Origin: Marinomonas primoryensis
GTDB lineage: Bacteria > Pseudomonadota > Gammaproteobacteria > Pseudomonadales > Marinomonadaceae
Assembly: GCF_013372285.1 (NCBI RefSeq)
Contig: NZ_CP054301.1
Coordinates: 248,001 to 312,000, forward strand
Length of the DNA stretch: 64,000 bases
Direction of reading: 5' to 3'
The notes beneath the pieces are model-generated. The model was not told the origin of the DNA. It saw only the letters and a program-made list of their open reading frames with translations, and made no database searches. How positions within the stretch are numbered: position 1 is the first letter of the stretch; each line of letters starts with the position of its first letter. Made by a program: the position numbers and the translations under genes. Below, piece by piece: positions 1 to 10,225 of the stretch.

Positions 1-415
1 AGCCGTCGAGCAGACCTTTTGTTGGTACCAAACCCGTGTCACAACTTAAGGTAAGATCGGGATAGCGGGCACAAAAAGAAGCCAGTTGTTTCGCTAAAAT
101 AGGCAAATCTGGCATGATAACGCGAAGGTGACCAGATACTTCTTGACCCTGTTTACAAATACCCTCTAAACCCTCATCCAATGCGGCCAACAGAGGTAGA
201 ATTTGATCGTATAACGTTTGTCCTGCTTCCGTTGGCGACATACGCCGCGTGGTCCTTTCTAATAAACGTACGTTGAGCGTTTCTTCTAGTAAAGCAACAT
301 GTCGGCTGACATTGGATGACGGCAAACCGAGCGTCTCGGCCGCCTGTTTAAAGCTACGGCGTTCGAATACAGATTGAAAACTGAGTAGCCAAGGAAGTTC
401 TATTTTCTCAATCAT
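1..415 (-). CDS. LysR-family transcriptional regulator (partial, C-terminus off window)
   Basis: I translated this by hand from the ATG at 415; it stays open to base 1, so the gene continues beyond the left edge. The first ~60 residues form a LysR winged helix-turn-helix (SFKQAAETLGLPSSNVSRH, then the usual LLERTTRR and TEAG positions), followed by the start of the effector domain (GHLRVIMPDLPI). It is divergent from the FAD monooxygenase at 520, with an ATTAAT-N6-ATTAAT inverted repeat between them. It therefore probably controls that enzyme and itself. The ligand is unknown. Confidence 0.85.
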   Translation of the reverse strand, partial: MIEKIELPWLLSFQSVFERRSFKQAAETLGLPSSNVSRHVALLEETLNVRLLERTTRRMSPTEAGQTLYDQILPLLAALDEGLEGICKQGQEVSGHLRVIMPDLPILAKQLASFCARYPDLTLSCDTGLVPTKGLLDG

Positions 416-425
416 AATTCACTCA

Positions 426-443
426 ATTAATGGGTTTATTAAT
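426..443. promoter_or_regulatory. Candidate LysR operator (ATTAAT-N6-ATTAAT)
   Basis: An 18-bp inverted repeat with self-complementary 6-bp arms sits between the divergent LysR gene (start 415) and the monooxygenase (start ~520). Its size and place suit a LysR binding site. It is AT-rich, so chance is possible. Confidence 0.4.
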
Positions 444-519
444 CCAATAGTCCCATATTTATCACATGACGTGATTGATGAATACTGAGCCCTCTTCTAA
501 TCAATGAGATGACTTGAGT

Positions 520-1704
520 ATGACTATGACGGCAAAAAAACGAATCGCGATTATCGGCGCGGGTGTAGCGGGCATGGCGTTCGCGATACTCGCCGCAAGG
601 CAAGGCCATTTTGTTAATGTGTTTGAGCGTCGGCCACAGGTAGGCAGTGAATTGGGGGCGGGTGTGACCTTATGGCCAAATGCCAGTTTCGTGCTTAAGC
701 AAATGGGCTTGTTAGATGACATTGTTAAGGTGTCTGGTAAACCAAAAAGTATGGTGCGATTTGATCAGTATTCTAGTGAGCAGCTCAATGAGCCGTTCCG
801 CGAAAAAAGTCGGCTGGTGATCCACGAAATTAATCGACAGGCCCAGTATGAAACCTACAGTATTCTGCGTCGAGATTTGATGGAAATCCTGTTTGATGCC
901 TTGCAAAAAACGCAGGCACGTATCCATTTTTCTCATCCTATTCAAGCGGAAGAGTTGGCTCAATTGAAAGCCGAATACGATCTTGTGATCGGCGCCGGCG
1001 GACGTATGCATTCCGCCGCTCGACAGAACATTATCGCCGTATTGAGTACTGAACTGCCTGTCGACAATGAAGCAATTTATCAAGGCTTTATCAACGTGAT
1101 AGGTATTACCCAATCGCCTTTAACGCTTATCGACAAAGGCGTCATTCAGGATTATTGGGGTGATGGAGAGCGCTTTGGAATCGTCCCCATAAACGACAAA
1201 ACCTGCTACTGGGCGGCGGGTTGGGCATCTTCACCCAAAAGAAAAAGTGACCAGCCTTTTACTCAAGAAGACCTAATTCAGCGTTTTCAGCATTGGCCAA
1301 AGCCAGTGACCGACGTGTTACAACAGTCACAAAGTGGATCGATTAACACCATTTATGTTCACGATATAAATCCTATTACTTCTTGGCACAACGGCAATGT
1401 ATTACTGATCGGTGACGCTGCCCATGCGGCATTGCCCACGTCAGGACAAGGCGCATGCCAAGCGTTAGAAGACGCATGGACGTTAGCTCAGTTATTATTA
1501 AAACACGATGATATCGATGTTGTGCTCCAACAGTTTCAAGCAAAACGTATCGATAAAACCACGGCCATACAGCGCACTGGCCGTCATATTGCTCAGACTA
1601 TTTTCCACACCAAACCGTCAGAAAGAGCCGTTGATGGTTCAATCTCTCAAACGCCAAGCCATACCATTGCGAATTTTTGGATGTCGGGACTGACTCCCTC
1701 TTAG
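520..1704 (+). CDS. FAD-dependent aromatic/urate-type monooxygenase
   Basis: A class A flavoprotein monooxygenase of the salicylate hydroxylase/HpxO type, expected to hydroxylate a small (hetero)aromatic with NAD(P)H and O2. The FAD dinucleotide motif GAGVAG lies near the N-terminus, and the GD motif that binds the FAD ribityl is in LIGDAAHAALPTSGQGACQALEDA near residue 300. The length (~394 aa) is normal. An upstream in-frame TTG at 514 gives two more residues, but ATG 520 or ATG 526 is the likelier start. The layout around the GD motif resembles urate hydroxylase HpxO as I remember it, but no other purine gene is here, so the substrate is open. Confidence 0.85.
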   Translation: MTMTAKKRIAIIGAGVAGMAFAILAARQGHFVNVFERRPQVGSELGAGVTLWPNASFVLKQMGLLDDIVKVSGKPKSMVRFDQYSSEQLNEPFREKSRLVIHEINRQAQYETYSILRRDLMEILFDALQKTQARIHFSHPIQAEELAQLKAEYDLVIGAGGRMHSAARQNIIAVLSTELPVDNEAIYQGFINVIGITQSPLTLIDKGVIQDYWGDGERFGIVPINDKTCYWAAGWASSPKRKSDQPFTQEDLIQRFQHWPKPVTDVLQQSQSGSINTIYVHDINPITSWHNGNVLLIGDAAHAALPTSGQGACQALEDAWTLAQLLLKHDDIDVVLQQFQAKRIDKTTAIQRTGRHIAQTIFHTKPSERAVDGSISQTPSHTIANFWMSGLTPS

Positions 1705-1800
1705 CGTACGAGTCCACCGTTTTTCGATAGAAGCGTGTTTAAAGCGCTTTGGCTCCTTCATAATTGGACAATATGTCAATCATAGGAAATGGAAAACACC

Positions 1801-2226
1801 ATGAAGCAGAATATTGTTCATATCGCACTGGTTGTGAAAGATTACGACGACGCCATTGATTTTTACGTCAATAAGCTAAAATTCGACTTGGTTGAAGACA
1901 CGTATCAGCCAGAACAGGATAAACGTTGGGTTGTGGTTGCACCGCCAAATTCCACTGGTGCTTCCATTTTATTAGCTCGCGCATCTAAACCTGAACAGCA
2001 CAGTTTCATTGGCAATCAAGCGGGCGGACGTGTCTTTTTGTTCCTCAATACGGACGACTTTTGGCGAGATTATGAACGCATGATCGACATCGGCATTCAC
2101 TTTGTGCGCGAGCCAAAAGAACAAGATTACGGCTGGGTTGCCGTATTTGAAGACTTATATGGCAACCTTTGGGACTTGTTACAGCTTAATCCTGATCATC
2201 CAATGGCGATCAGAATAGACGCGTAA
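1801..2226 (+). CDS. VOC (glyoxalase/bleomycin-resistance) family protein
   Basis: About 141 aa with the vicinal-oxygen-chelate pattern: an N-terminal IVHIALVVKDYDDAIDFY strand-helix and a C-terminal FEDLYGNLWDLLQL strand carrying the usual metal-ligand Glu/Asp region. ATG 1801 is preceded by GGA at suitable spacing; the in-frame ATG at 1789 sits almost on top of AGGA and is less likely. It follows the monooxygenase by ~100 bp on the same strand and may be co-transcribed. VOC proteins range from lyases and dioxygenases to binding proteins, so no substrate is assigned. Confidence 0.85.
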   Translation: MKQNIVHIALVVKDYDDAIDFYVNKLKFDLVEDTYQPEQDKRWVVVAPPNSTGASILLARASKPEQHSFIGNQAGGRVFLFLNTDDFWRDYERMIDIGIHFVREPKEQDYGWVAVFEDLYGNLWDLLQLNPDHPMAIRIDA

Positions 2227-2340
2227 AAAGGTGTGGAAACGTGGGCAAGAAAGTATTTTTTATCACAGGTCAAAAACCACAGTGAAAATAAGGGTATAAT
2301 GCGCCAAATTTTCCCATATACGCCAAAGGTAGTGATAACT

Positions 2341-2682
2341 ATGAGTCTTCCTAATTGCCCACAATGTAACTCCACTTACGTGTACGAAGATCAAACCATG
2401 TTGATTTGCCCAGAGTGCGCACACGAGTGGAACCCCAACGAAGTCGTTGTTGACGAAGATGCTTTGATTATCAAAGACATGAGCGGCAAACTATTACAAG
2501 AAGGCGACAAAGTGACCTTGGCAAAAGACCTAAAAGTAAAAGGTTCTTCTCAAGTCCTAAAAATCGGCACCAAAGCGACCATCAAACGTCTAGTTGACGG
2601 CGACCACGATATTGACTGTAAAGTCGACGGCGCGGGCGACATGATGCTGAAATCCCAGTTCGTCAAAAAAGCTTCTGCATAG
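2341..2682 (+). CDS. yjdM: YjdM/PhnA-family zinc-ribbon protein
   Basis: A 113-aa protein with an N-terminal zinc ribbon ([12 protein letters not shown]...CPECAHEWN, four Cys as two CxxC pairs) and the conserved PhnA/YjdM C-terminal domain ([14 protein letters not shown], then ...[11 protein letters not shown]). The open frame extends upstream to 2233, but ATG 2341 has an AGGTAG ribosome site and matches the family start. Despite the old name 'alkylphosphonate utilisation protein', the family's role is unclear and no phn genes are nearby. A strong terminator follows. Confidence 0.9.
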   Translation: MSLPNCPQCNSTYVYEDQTMLICPECAHEWNPNEVVVDEDALIIKDMSGKLLQEGDKVTLAKDLKVKGSSQVLKIGTKATIKRLVDGDHDIDCKVDGAGDMMLKSQFVKKASA

Positions 2683-2711
2683 CGTTTAAAAAAGAATTTA
2701 ATATGTTCAAT

Positions 2712-2766
2712 AAAAACAGGGTGTTTTACGTTTGACGCTCGTCAGCGTAATTACCCTGTTTTTTTA
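2712..2766 (+). terminator. Rho-independent terminator after yjdM
   Basis: Outer arms AAAAACAGGGT / ACCCTGTTTTT enclose a second small stem (ACGCT...AGCGT), ending in a T7 run just after yjdM. Confidence 0.8.
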
Positions 2767-2811
2767 TGTCGAAGAAGTAATACTTGAGCGGTAGTTTTGT
2801 AACGTAGAAAG

Positions 2812-2852
2812 TAAAAAAAACCACCCTCTAGGTAAGCCAGAGGGCGGTTAAA
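2812..2852 (-). terminator. Terminator after ahpF
   Basis: On the minus strand a stem of ACCGCCCTCT with AGAGGGTGGT (one G-U) is followed by a run of T. It lies ~60 bp past the ahpF stop. Confidence 0.8.
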
Positions 2853-2913
2853 AAGAATAGCGTGCGTCGGTAAGAATAAGGGGATTCTACTAACATGTTT
2901 TGCGCAGTTCTGT

Positions 2914-4461
2914 TTAGTTACGAATCAAGTAATCAAACGCGCCAAGGGCTGCGGTTGCACCACCGCCCATGGAGATGATGATTTGCTTGTAAGGTGTTGT
3001 CGTTACGTCACCGGCGGCAAACACACCTGGAATCGATGTTTGGCCGTGTGCGTTGATGACGATTTCGCCTCTGTTAGTCAGTTTCAGTGTGTCTTTTAGG
3101 AACTCGCTGTTTGGCACCAAGCCGATTTGAACAAAGATCCCAGCAACGTCAACAAGGTGTGACTCATCGGTTAAGCGGTCTGTGTATTTTAGGCCGATAA
3201 CCCGTTGACCATCACCGATGACTTCGGTTGTCATGGCGTTTTTGATGATGGTGATGTTTGGCAAAGAGTTGGCTTTTTTCACCAATACGGCATCCGCACG
3301 TAATGTGTCACCAAACTCAAGAACGGTCACGTGTTCTACGATACCGGCAAGGTCTATCGCGGCTTCGATACCGGAATTACCACCACCAATAACCGCAGTT
3401 TTCTTGCCTTTGAACAATGGGCCATCGCAGTGTGGGCAGTAAGCGACACCTTTGCCTCGGTATTCTTGTTCACCTGGTACGTTCATTTCTCTCCAGCGTG
3501 CACCAGTGGCTAAGATGACGGTTTTACTTTTTAGTATTGCACCGTTTTCTAGTTCGATTTCAACGAATTCTTTTTTCTCAAGACGAACCGCTTTTTGCGT
3601 TTTCATCAGGTCAACGTCGTAATCTAAAACGTGTTGTTCAAGACCCGCGACCAATTTTGGACCGTCGGTGGCTTTCATAGAAATGAAGTTTTCAATCGCC
3701 ATGGTGTCAGCCACTTGACCACCAAAACGTTCTGCCACGACACCCGTACGTATGCCTTTACGAGCCGCATAAATGGCCGCCGCCGCGCCAGCTGGGCCAC
3801 CACCGACGACAAGTACATCGTAAGGGGCTTTTTCAGACAAGGCCGTTGCCTGTTTGTTGGCTGCGCCTGTGTCTACTTTGTTGAGGATTTCGTCTAGGGT
3901 CATGCGACCTTGGCCGAATAATTCGCCGTTTAAATAAACGGATGGCACTGCCATGATTTCGCGTTTTTCGACTTCATCTTGGAACAAGGCGCCATCGATC
4001 ATGGTGGCGGTGATTTTAGGGTTAAGCACCGCCATTAAGTTGACGGCTTGCACAACGTCTGGACAGTTGTGGCAAGAGAGGGAAATGTACACCTCAAAGT
4101 TTAATTCTATGTCCAAGCCTTTGATTTGCTCAAGCGTTGCTGGAGCGGCTTTGGATGGGTGACCACCTGCTTGCAATAATGCCAATACCAAAGAGGTAAA
4201 TTCGTGGCCCATTGGAATGCCAGCAAAACGAACACGAGGCACTTGCCCTAGTGGACCAATCGCCATTTGTGGTGCACGACCCGCTGAATTTTCGTTGACA
4301 GACAAGGTGATTTTGTCGCTTTTCATCTCGGTAATTTCACGAGCTAAGCTAAGTAATTCTTCTGCTTTTGCAGAACCATTCGTAGACACAGTAATTTCAA
4401 TCGGATTAACGATATTTTGTAGGTATGTGCCCAACTGTTGTTTGATGTTTGCTTCTAACAT
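2914..4461 (-). CDS. ahpF: Alkyl hydroperoxide reductase subunit F
   Basis: A 515-aa flavoprotein that passes electrons from NAD(P)H to the peroxiredoxin AhpC. The N-terminal tandem thioredoxin-like domain has its redox pair in [11 protein letters not shown] (~residue 130). The thioredoxin-reductase-like part has an FAD motif [12 protein letters not shown] (~220), the active disulfide CPHCDG (~345), an NAD motif [12 protein letters not shown], and the C-terminal FAD motif [10 protein letters not shown]. It lies 125 bp downstream of ahpC on the same strand, separated by a perfect hairpin, so ahpC message may outnumber ahpF message. Length and motifs are normal. Confidence 0.97.
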   Translation of the reverse strand: MLEANIKQQLGTYLQNIVNPIEITVSTNGSAKAEELLSLAREITEMKSDKITLSVNENSAGRAPQMAIGPLGQVPRVRFAGIPMGHEFTSLVLALLQAGGHPSKAAPATLEQIKGLDIELNFEVYISLSCHNCPDVVQAVNLMAVLNPKITATMIDGALFQDEVEKREIMAVPSVYLNGELFGQGRMTLDEILNKVDTGAANKQATALSEKAPYDVLVVGGGPAGAAAAIYAARKGIRTGVVAERFGGQVADTMAIENFISMKATDGPKLVAGLEQHVLDYDVDLMKTQKAVRLEKKEFVEIELENGAILKSKTVILATGARWREMNVPGEQEYRGKGVAYCPHCDGPLFKGKKTAVIGGGNSGIEAAIDLAGIVEHVTVLEFGDTLRADAVLVKKANSLPNITIIKNAMTTEVIGDGQRVIGLKYTDRLTDESHLVDVAGIFVQIGLVPNSEFLKDTLKLTNRGEIVINAHGQTSIPGVFAAGDVTTTPYKQIIISMGGGATAALGAFDYLIRN

Positions 4462-4529
4462 GATGTAAACCCCGTTTTCTGATTGAGTAATGTACTGTGT
4501 TTAAAGGTTGTGATGTGCGGGGCGGTGGA

Positions 4530-4556
4530 TTGGCTCCTTCTAGGAGAAGGAGCCAA
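4530..4556 (-). promoter_or_regulatory. Intercistronic hairpin between ahpC and ahpF
   Basis: A perfect 12-bp stem (TTGGCTCCTTCT / AGAAGGAGCCAA, 3-nt loop) lies between ahpC and ahpF. No T-run follows it in the direction of transcription, so partial attenuation or protection of the ahpC message 3' end is more likely than full termination. Confidence 0.6.
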
Positions 4557-4586
4557 GACCTATTTCAGGTCTAACCAACCGTTAGC

Positions 4587-5144
4587 TTAGATTTTGCCGA
4601 CTAGGTCTAGAGAAGGGGCAAGAGTGGCTTCGCCTTCTTTCCATTTCGCTGGGCAAACTTCACCTGGGTGAGCCGCGACATATTGTGCAGCTTTCACTTT
4701 GCGCATTAGATCTTCTGCGTCACGACCAATACCTTCCGCTGTGATTTCCATTGCTTGGATAATGCCTTCTGGATCGACCAAGAAAGTCGCACGATCTGCA
4801 AGGCCTTGGCCTTCACGCATCACGCCAAAGTTGTTGGTGATCTTGCCTGATTGGTCGCCTACCATGAAGTAGTTGATTTTGCCGATGGTTTCAGAGCTGT
4901 CATGCCACGCTTTATGAGTGAAATGAGTGTCAGTAGAAACAGAGAAGACTTCAACGCCACGTGCTTGAAGGTCTGCGTAATGATCCGCAACGTCACCCAG
5001 TTCTGTAGGGCAAACAAACGTGAAGTCAGCTGGGTAGAAGAAGAAGATAGACCATTTTCCTAATACGTCTTTTTCAGAAATTTCTACGAATTCGCCCGTT
5101 TTAAAAGCGGTTGCATTGAATGGTTTGATTTGAGTGTTGATCAT
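4587..5144 (-). CDS. ahpC: Alkyl hydroperoxide reductase subunit C (2-Cys peroxiredoxin)
   Basis: A 185-aa AhpC/Prx1 peroxiredoxin that reduces H2O2, organic peroxides and peroxynitrite and is recycled by AhpF. The peroxidatic Cys is in [13 protein letters not shown] (~residue 47) and the resolving Cys in GEVCPAKW near the C-terminus. The open frame extends to 5186, but ATG 5144 has a strong TAGGAGA ribosome site and gives the standard MINTQIKPF start. An OxyR-like site and a -35/-10 pair lie directly upstream. ahpF follows. Confidence 0.97.
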   Translation of the reverse strand: MINTQIKPFNATAFKTGEFVEISEKDVLGKWSIFFFYPADFTFVCPTELGDVADHYADLQARGVEVFSVSTDTHFTHKAWHDSSETIGKINYFMVGDQSGKITNNFGVMREGQGLADRATFLVDPEGIIQAMEITAEGIGRDAEDLMRKVKAAQYVAAHPGEVCPAKWKEGEATLAPSLDLVGKI

Positions 5145-5172
5145 GGTGTATCTCCTAATAAGTGTTTGTGTT

Positions 5173-5257
5173 TGCGTTACCAACAAAACACATACTAAGG
5201 AAAAATGATCGATTGATGAAATTGTTGTTTTCTAATGTTTCGATTGTCTAAAGCTAT
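5173..5257 (-). promoter_or_regulatory. ahpC promoter with OxyR-like operator
   Basis: On the minus strand, ATAG-N7-CAAT (5243-5257) and TTAG-N7-CAAT (5221-5235) are separated by 7 nt. This matches the four-tetramer spacing of the OxyR site (ATAG-N7-CTAT, twice) with three of the four tetramers one mismatch off. Right after it come TTCATC (-35), 17 nt, then TAGTAT (-10), then the ahpC ribosome site. The position next to the -35 is where OxyR normally activates. The spacing match was read by eye. Confidence 0.65.
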
Positions 5258-5283
5258 GACTTGGTTTTATCAATACGATTTCA

Positions 5284-6351
5284 CTATTCGTCTGGATACT
5301 GTTTTCGAACGTCAAGAATTTTTGTGGTGATACCTTCCATTAAGGGTGTGAGGCTTGGGTCAAAATGAGACCCAGAGTTATCTTGAATATAGGCCAGTGA
5401 CTCTTCTAGTGACCATGCTTCTTTGTACGGGCGCTTAGACATCAGTGCATCCAGCACATCCGCAATCGCCACAATGCGGCCTTCGATGGGAATCTCTTCG
5501 CCTTTTAAACCATTGGGGTAACCGCTGCCATCCCACTTTTCATGATGGGTTAGGGCAATGGTTTTCGCTATTTTTAGCATAGGATCATCGTCATCAGAAA
5601 AAATCTCTCCGCCAAAAATGGTATGACGTTTCATGATTTCCCATTCATCCGGTGTGAGCTTGCCCGGTTTTAATAAAATGGAATCAGGAATGCCTATTTT
5701 ACCAACGTCATGCATGGGCGCCGCGAGGAAAATTTTCCTCACCCAATCGTCATTACCACCGTAGGCTTTTGCAATAAAACGAGTGTAGTGACTCATGCGA
5801 ATAACATGCGCCCCCGTTTCATTGTCTCGGTATTCAACGGCTTGGCCTAAATGATGGATGATTCTTAATTGGCTGGCTTCGAGCGCTTGGGTGCGTTCGG
5901 CGACTTTTTTCTGTAGTTGTCTGTTTTGGTCGTATAGCGCGATGTGCGTTCGGACTCGAGCTCGCACAATCGGTGGGCTGATGGGTTTAATAATGTAATC
6001 CACCGCACCCATTGCAAAGCCGCGTTCTTCGTCTTTGATGTCGTGTTTTGCGGTCACGAAAATGACAGGGATTTTTGCTGTCATTGGGCTTTCTTTTAGG
6101 CGTTTGCAGACCTCGTAGCCATCCATGTCGGGCATCATGACATCCAACAGAATAATGTCTGGACGTGGATTCGTCGCGGCAATCGCCAAGGCCTTTAAGC
6201 CATTAAGTGCGACTTTTATGGTGTATTCATCAGACAATGAGGCAACCAATACATCGATGTTTTGTGGTGTGTCATCAACAATCAAAAGCGTGGGTTTGTC
6301 TAGCGATGGTTCAATGGTACCGTGTTCAAATTTTGTGTCTGTCATGATCAT
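5284..6351 (-). CDS. Response regulator with HD-GYP cyclic-di-GMP phosphodiesterase domain
   Basis: 355 aa: a receiver domain (LLIVDDTPQN; phospho-acceptor Asp in IILLDVMMPDMDG ~residue 70; switch Lys in FVTAK), a short coiled linker, and an HD-GYP domain with MHDVGKIGIPD (HD) and HHEKWDGSGYP (GYP signature). It should hydrolyse cyclic di-GMP when phosphorylated. It starts 7 bp after the stop of the hybrid kinase and is the last gene of the four-gene operon, so that kinase is the obvious phosphodonor. ATG 6351 is used; ATG 6345 is an alternative. Confidence 0.93.
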   Translation of the reverse strand: MIMTDTKFEHGTIEPSLDKPTLLIVDDTPQNIDVLVASLSDEYTIKVALNGLKALAIAATNPRPDIILLDVMMPDMDGYEVCKRLKESPMTAKIPVIFVTAKHDIKDEERGFAMGAVDYIIKPISPPIVRARVRTHIALYDQNRQLQKKVAERTQALEASQLRIIHHLGQAVEYRDNETGAHVIRMSHYTRFIAKAYGGNDDWVRKIFLAAPMHDVGKIGIPDSILLKPGKLTPDEWEIMKRHTIFGGEIFSDDDDPMLKIAKTIALTHHEKWDGSGYPNGLKGEEIPIEGRIVAIADVLDALMSKRPYKEAWSLEESLAYIQDNSGSHFDPSLTPLMEGITTKILDVRKQYPDE

Positions 6352-6357
6352 TACAGC

Positions 6358-9300
6358 TCAAGGCCCTTCCAAATACGGTTTAAGTAGAGTGAAATGTTCG
6401 ATTGCCAAATCAAAGTCATACACATTCAGTGCGGAAATTAGCTTCGTCATGTGTTTATGCGTTTGGCGGTCTTTCATATGAGGAAGCAACTCTTCAGCAA
6501 TCGTGAGTGCTTCCGCAAAATGGTCGTCTAGATAAGTCTTTAATGTGTTTAGTTTTTCTTGTAACGCTATTGCGTCAATCGCCGGCACAGTTTGAGCATC
6601 GCTTTCCGTAGTTTTATCGCTCTCTTTAGTGATGTCCTGCCAATGTTGTAATGCTTTTAGAGTGAGGTTCAAATCACTTTCTACTAAAAACAGTATAGGT
6701 GAAATATCATTTTTTGCGTCATCAAGCGCTTTTTCCAATTTGCCTGATGAGGTTTCCAGTGCCGTCATGCCCAATGTGCCTGCGACGCCTTTTAAGGTAT
6801 GAGCGTGTCGCGTGGCCGCCAACGGATCTTGGTTGTCTAGATAAGTACGACACTCCTGAATGAAGTTCGTTTGAGTGGCTAAAAAACGTTTCAACAATCG
6901 AATGTAGAGGGTGCTGGTTTGTGTTCTTGCGAGCCCTAGTTCGGTGTCAATGATTGGACTGTTGGGGAATAAATTGCGCTTCGTGTGGCGCGTCGCAGCG
7001 ATTGTTTTTTGAGCCATAGAATACGGCGTCACCTTAATCCATTTGAGTAGGGTGGCAAACATGGTTTCCAAATGAATTGGCTTGGCGATGTGATCGTCCA
7101 TACCCGCGTCTTCAGCTTGTTTAATGTCATTTAGCATCACATTCGCGGTCATGGCAATGATGGGCGTGTCATCGTATTCAGGCAGAGTTCGAATGTGACG
7201 CGTTGCGGTATAACCATCCATAATCGGCATTTGGCAATCCATTAATATGCAGTCAAAACGTCCAGGTTTAAGCATGTCTATGGCTTCTTGGCCATGGTTT
7301 GCTGTGGTGACTTTAATGCCATATTTGGACAAAATTTCGACGGCGAGTTCTTGGTTTATTTCATTGTCTTCTACTAATAATACGTTTGCGCCCTCAAGCT
7401 GACACAACAACGTAGTGTCAGCTTGGCAGTCGTTTTGGCTGATGATATGTTGGGATTTAGGGCCGCAGACCTTGATGATTTCATCAAACAAACTGGAGGT
7501 CGTAACGGGTTTGGTCAAGTAGCCTGCAATGGGAAGGTTGGCGCCCGCAGTACGAGCTTCTTCTTGCCCATACGCCGTGACCATGATCAAGGTCAGCGTG
7601 GACTCGTCGGGTATTTTTTCCAAAATAGCTTTGCAGGTTTCTATGCCGTCGAGATCCGGCATTTTCCAGTCAATTAGCATGAGTGGATAAGGTTGAGAAC
7701 TGCCTTTAAGAGACTCAATATAACGGACAGCTTCTTGTCCACTGCTGCAACTATGATAGTCAAAACCAAGCGCTTTCACATTGGCCTGCAATACTTCTCT
7801 TGCCGTGTCATTGTCATCCACAATGAGCACTTGTTTAAAGGCGGTTTTGTCATCAAATGAATAATCAACTGGTGTGTTTTCGCAATGCTGAAAACACACC
7901 GTAAAATTAAATGTGCTGCCTTTGCCTTCTTCACTTTCGACCCAAATACTGCCGCCCATTAACTCAATCAGGCGCTTAGAAATGGCGAGCCCCAACCCTG
8001 TGCCACCAAATCGTCGGGTGGTCGACGTATCTGCTTGAGAAAAAGATTGAAAGAGCTTGTCTTGTTGTTCTTTACTGATACCGATGCCTGTGTCTTGTAC
8101 CGAGAAATGAATGATGTGTTCATCAGAGCTTTGTTTGAAAGGCAAAATGCGCAGGACAATTTCACCTTTTTGGGTGAATTTAACCGCGTTGTTGCCAAGG
8201 TTGAGTAATATTTGACGCAACCTTGTCGAATCCCCAATGAGTTTTTCGGGAATATCAGGGTGCATATCAATGATGAGCTCTAGTTCTTTTTCTTCGACTT
8301 TTAGCTCTAAAATGGTCGCCGCATCATCGACGACGTTTTGTAATGTGAAGGGCACATTTTCAATGTCCATTTTGCGCGCTTCGATTTTTGAAAAGTCCAA
8401 AATGTCATTGATAATGTTCAGCAAGGATTCCGCCGAATAACTGACTTTTTCAATGTAATTACGTTGCTTACTGTCCAGATCCGTTTGAAGTGCAAGAGAC
8501 GACATGCCAATGATCGAGTTCATTGGTGTGCGAATTTCATGGCTCATGTTGGCGAGGAATTCACTTTTCGCCAAGTTTGCGTTCTCGGCGATTTCTTTGG
8601 CCGCTTGTAATTCTCGAGTTTGTTTTTCTATCTCCGTTTCCAATTGAACTTTGTAGTGAGTGAGAGATTGTTGTGACATATAGCGTTCGGTCACGTCTCG
8701 CCAAGTAATAATGGCGGCGGGTTTATTATCAAAAACAATCGATAAAATGGTCATGTCGGCATAGATCAGTTCGCCATCCGTCCGCTGGAAGACCCACTCG
8801 GTGAGCGTGTGGCCTTTGAGCGCCGCTTCTTCCAAATGGTCTTCTAAACTGAGTATGGAGTTCGCGCCATCCGCTTGAGTGACAGGCGACAGACGATTCA
8901 ACTCTGTACCGAGCAATTTCCCCACCGTTGGGTATTGAAGCGTAGTAATAGCGGCCTGATTGCACTCCACCATTTTTTTGTCGACTAATATCCAAGCTGG
9001 ATCGGGTGTGATTTCGAATATAGAACGAAAGCGTTCTTCACTTTCTACGAACCCTGATAATTGGCGCGTCATTTTACGAGAAATGGCCCACGCCAATAAC
9101 AGCAGAATGACGATGCCGATGGCGCTGATCCAGATGATGCGTAATCTCACATCGGTGAGCTGATCACCGATTTCTTGTTCTAACTCCTTGGAGTTGGATT
9201 GTACAAATTCGCCAATTTGGTCCAAGAACCTCGGCAATGGCAGAAAAATAGATTCCAGCTGGTTATTGAGTTCTGTTTTCCCTTGGCCGATTAATCGCAG

Positions 9301-10224
9301 CTCTAACCGCTCCTTAAACAAGCCACCTGCTCCCAATCGAATGACTTGGTCATTTTGGTCAAATATATAGTTTGTACCAAATAAGGTTTCCCCAAGCGCG
9401 TGACGTTCGTCTTGCAGCATCTTGGCGGCTTCAGGGTAAGTCTTGGCGGTTTCAGCGATGACATAATCCAAACGATCCAAAGAGGACTTCATTTGATTGT
9501 CTTTGAGATCGATGATGGTATTGAGAGAATCTGAGTGAACAATCACGCTCACCGCGAGCTCAAGCGTGGTCACGTCTTCCATGGCGGTATTAAGCGCGGA
9601 TTCTAACCTAGCCAAACGCAGTGTTAAATACTGCTTGGCCAGTGTGTCTCTTTCAGCATTTTTTGACGTGTTGTATTGGTAGATTAACGCGTTTTCTTTT
9701 AGCCTCGCTTTGCCTGTCATGGAATAAATAAGCTGCTTCAAATTGTCCAAATGAGCCAGTGTTTTGCCTTGTGTATTAGTGGTTTCTTTTTTCGTGAGGT
9801 AGCGGGATTTGTATATGTACCAGCGGTTAATTCTGCTGGTCAGCGCTTGGATTTCTTGACCACTGTTTTCCAGTTGAGATGTGATATTGGAGATTTCTGT
9901 GTTGCCCGTCGAGGCGCTGTGAAGGGCGAGAACAGCCGCTTGATAGCGCTGCACATTGCTCCGGTCTTCCGACATTTCGTTTGAACCGTCAAATAACGCT
10001 TGGCGAAGACGATTTTTTTGAGCCGGTACTATTTCCCTAATTTCTGCGGTGGCATCGAGTAATAGTGACTGCTTTGCTCTTAGACTTTGTCGTTGTTGTG
10101 ACAGCTCTTGCAACGTGGCCGTTAGGATGACTGCGCCAATAATAGATGAGATTAAGGCAACAGCAGTGAGTAACCATATGAGTGGCGCGATAGATAAAGG
10201 ACGTTTTTTTAAGGCTTTCATCAT
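6358..10224 (-). CDS. Hybrid sensor histidine kinase (PAS-HisKA-HATPase-REC-REC-HPt)
   Basis: 1288 aa. One N-terminal membrane segment (~13-37), a ~325-residue helical periplasmic sensor, a second membrane segment (~363-382), then PAS (~395-515), a coiled coil, HisKA with the phospho-His in [15 protein letters not shown] (~560), HATPase with DTGIGI and GGTGLGL, a first receiver (IVDDN ~801), a second receiver (VEDNEINQ ~951; [11 protein letters not shown]) and an HPt domain ([10 protein letters not shown] ~1140). This BarA/TorS-like architecture allows an internal phosphorelay. The binding protein next door may be its input; the HD-GYP regulator is the likely output. Confidence 0.93.
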   Translation of the reverse strand: MMKALKKRPLSIAPLIWLLTAVALISSIIGAVILTATLQELSQQRQSLRAKQSLLLDATAEIREIVPAQKNRLRQALFDGSNEMSEDRSNVQRYQAAVLALHSASTGNTEISNITSQLENSGQEIQALTSRINRWYIYKSRYLTKKETTNTQGKTLAHLDNLKQLIYSMTGKARLKENALIYQYNTSKNAERDTLAKQYLTLRLARLESALNTAMEDVTTLELAVSVIVHSDSLNTIIDLKDNQMKSSLDRLDYVIAETAKTYPEAAKMLQDERHALGETLFGTNYIFDQNDQVIRLGAGGLFKERLELRLIGQGKTELNNQLESIFLPLPRFLDQIGEFVQSNSKELEQEIGDQLTDVRLRIIWISAIGIVILLLLAWAISRKMTRQLSGFVESEERFRSIFEITPDPAWILVDKKMVECNQAAITTLQYPTVGKLLGTELNRLSPVTQADGANSILSLEDHLEEAALKGHTLTEWVFQRTDGELIYADMTILSIVFDNKPAAIITWRDVTERYMSQQSLTHYKVQLETEIEKQTRELQAAKEIAENANLAKSEFLANMSHEIRTPMNSIIGMSSLALQTDLDSKQRNYIEKVSYSAESLLNIINDILDFSKIEARKMDIENVPFTLQNVVDDAATILELKVEEKELELIIDMHPDIPEKLIGDSTRLRQILLNLGNNAVKFTQKGEIVLRILPFKQSSDEHIIHFSVQDTGIGISKEQQDKLFQSFSQADTSTTRRFGGTGLGLAISKRLIELMGGSIWVESEEGKGSTFNFTVCFQHCENTPVDYSFDDKTAFKQVLIVDDNDTAREVLQANVKALGFDYHSCSSGQEAVRYIESLKGSSQPYPLMLIDWKMPDLDGIETCKAILEKIPDESTLTLIMVTAYGQEEARTAGANLPIAGYLTKPVTTSSLFDEIIKVCGPKSQHIISQNDCQADTTLLCQLEGANVLLVEDNEINQELAVEILSKYGIKVTTANHGQEAIDMLKPGRFDCILMDCQMPIMDGYTATRHIRTLPEYDDTPIIAMTANVMLNDIKQAEDAGMDDHIAKPIHLETMFATLLKWIKVTPYSMAQKTIAATRHTKRNLFPNSPIIDTELGLARTQTSTLYIRLLKRFLATQTNFIQECRTYLDNQDPLAATRHAHTLKGVAGTLGMTALETSSGKLEKALDDAKNDISPILFLVESDLNLTLKALQHWQDITKESDKTTESDAQTVPAIDAIALQEKLNTLKTYLDDHFAEALTIAEELLPHMKDRQTHKHMTKLISALNVYDFDLAIEHFTLLKPYLEGP

Positions 10225-10225
10225 A

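Noticed and set aside
712..1113. 133-codon minus-strand frame inside the monooxygenase gene
   Set aside because: Shadow of the FAD monooxygenase; no ribosome site or motif.
8729..8995. 88-codon frame within the PAS part of the hybrid kinase
   Set aside because: Same strand but shifted frame. The kinase frame is continuous through all domains, so this is not a frameshifted second gene.
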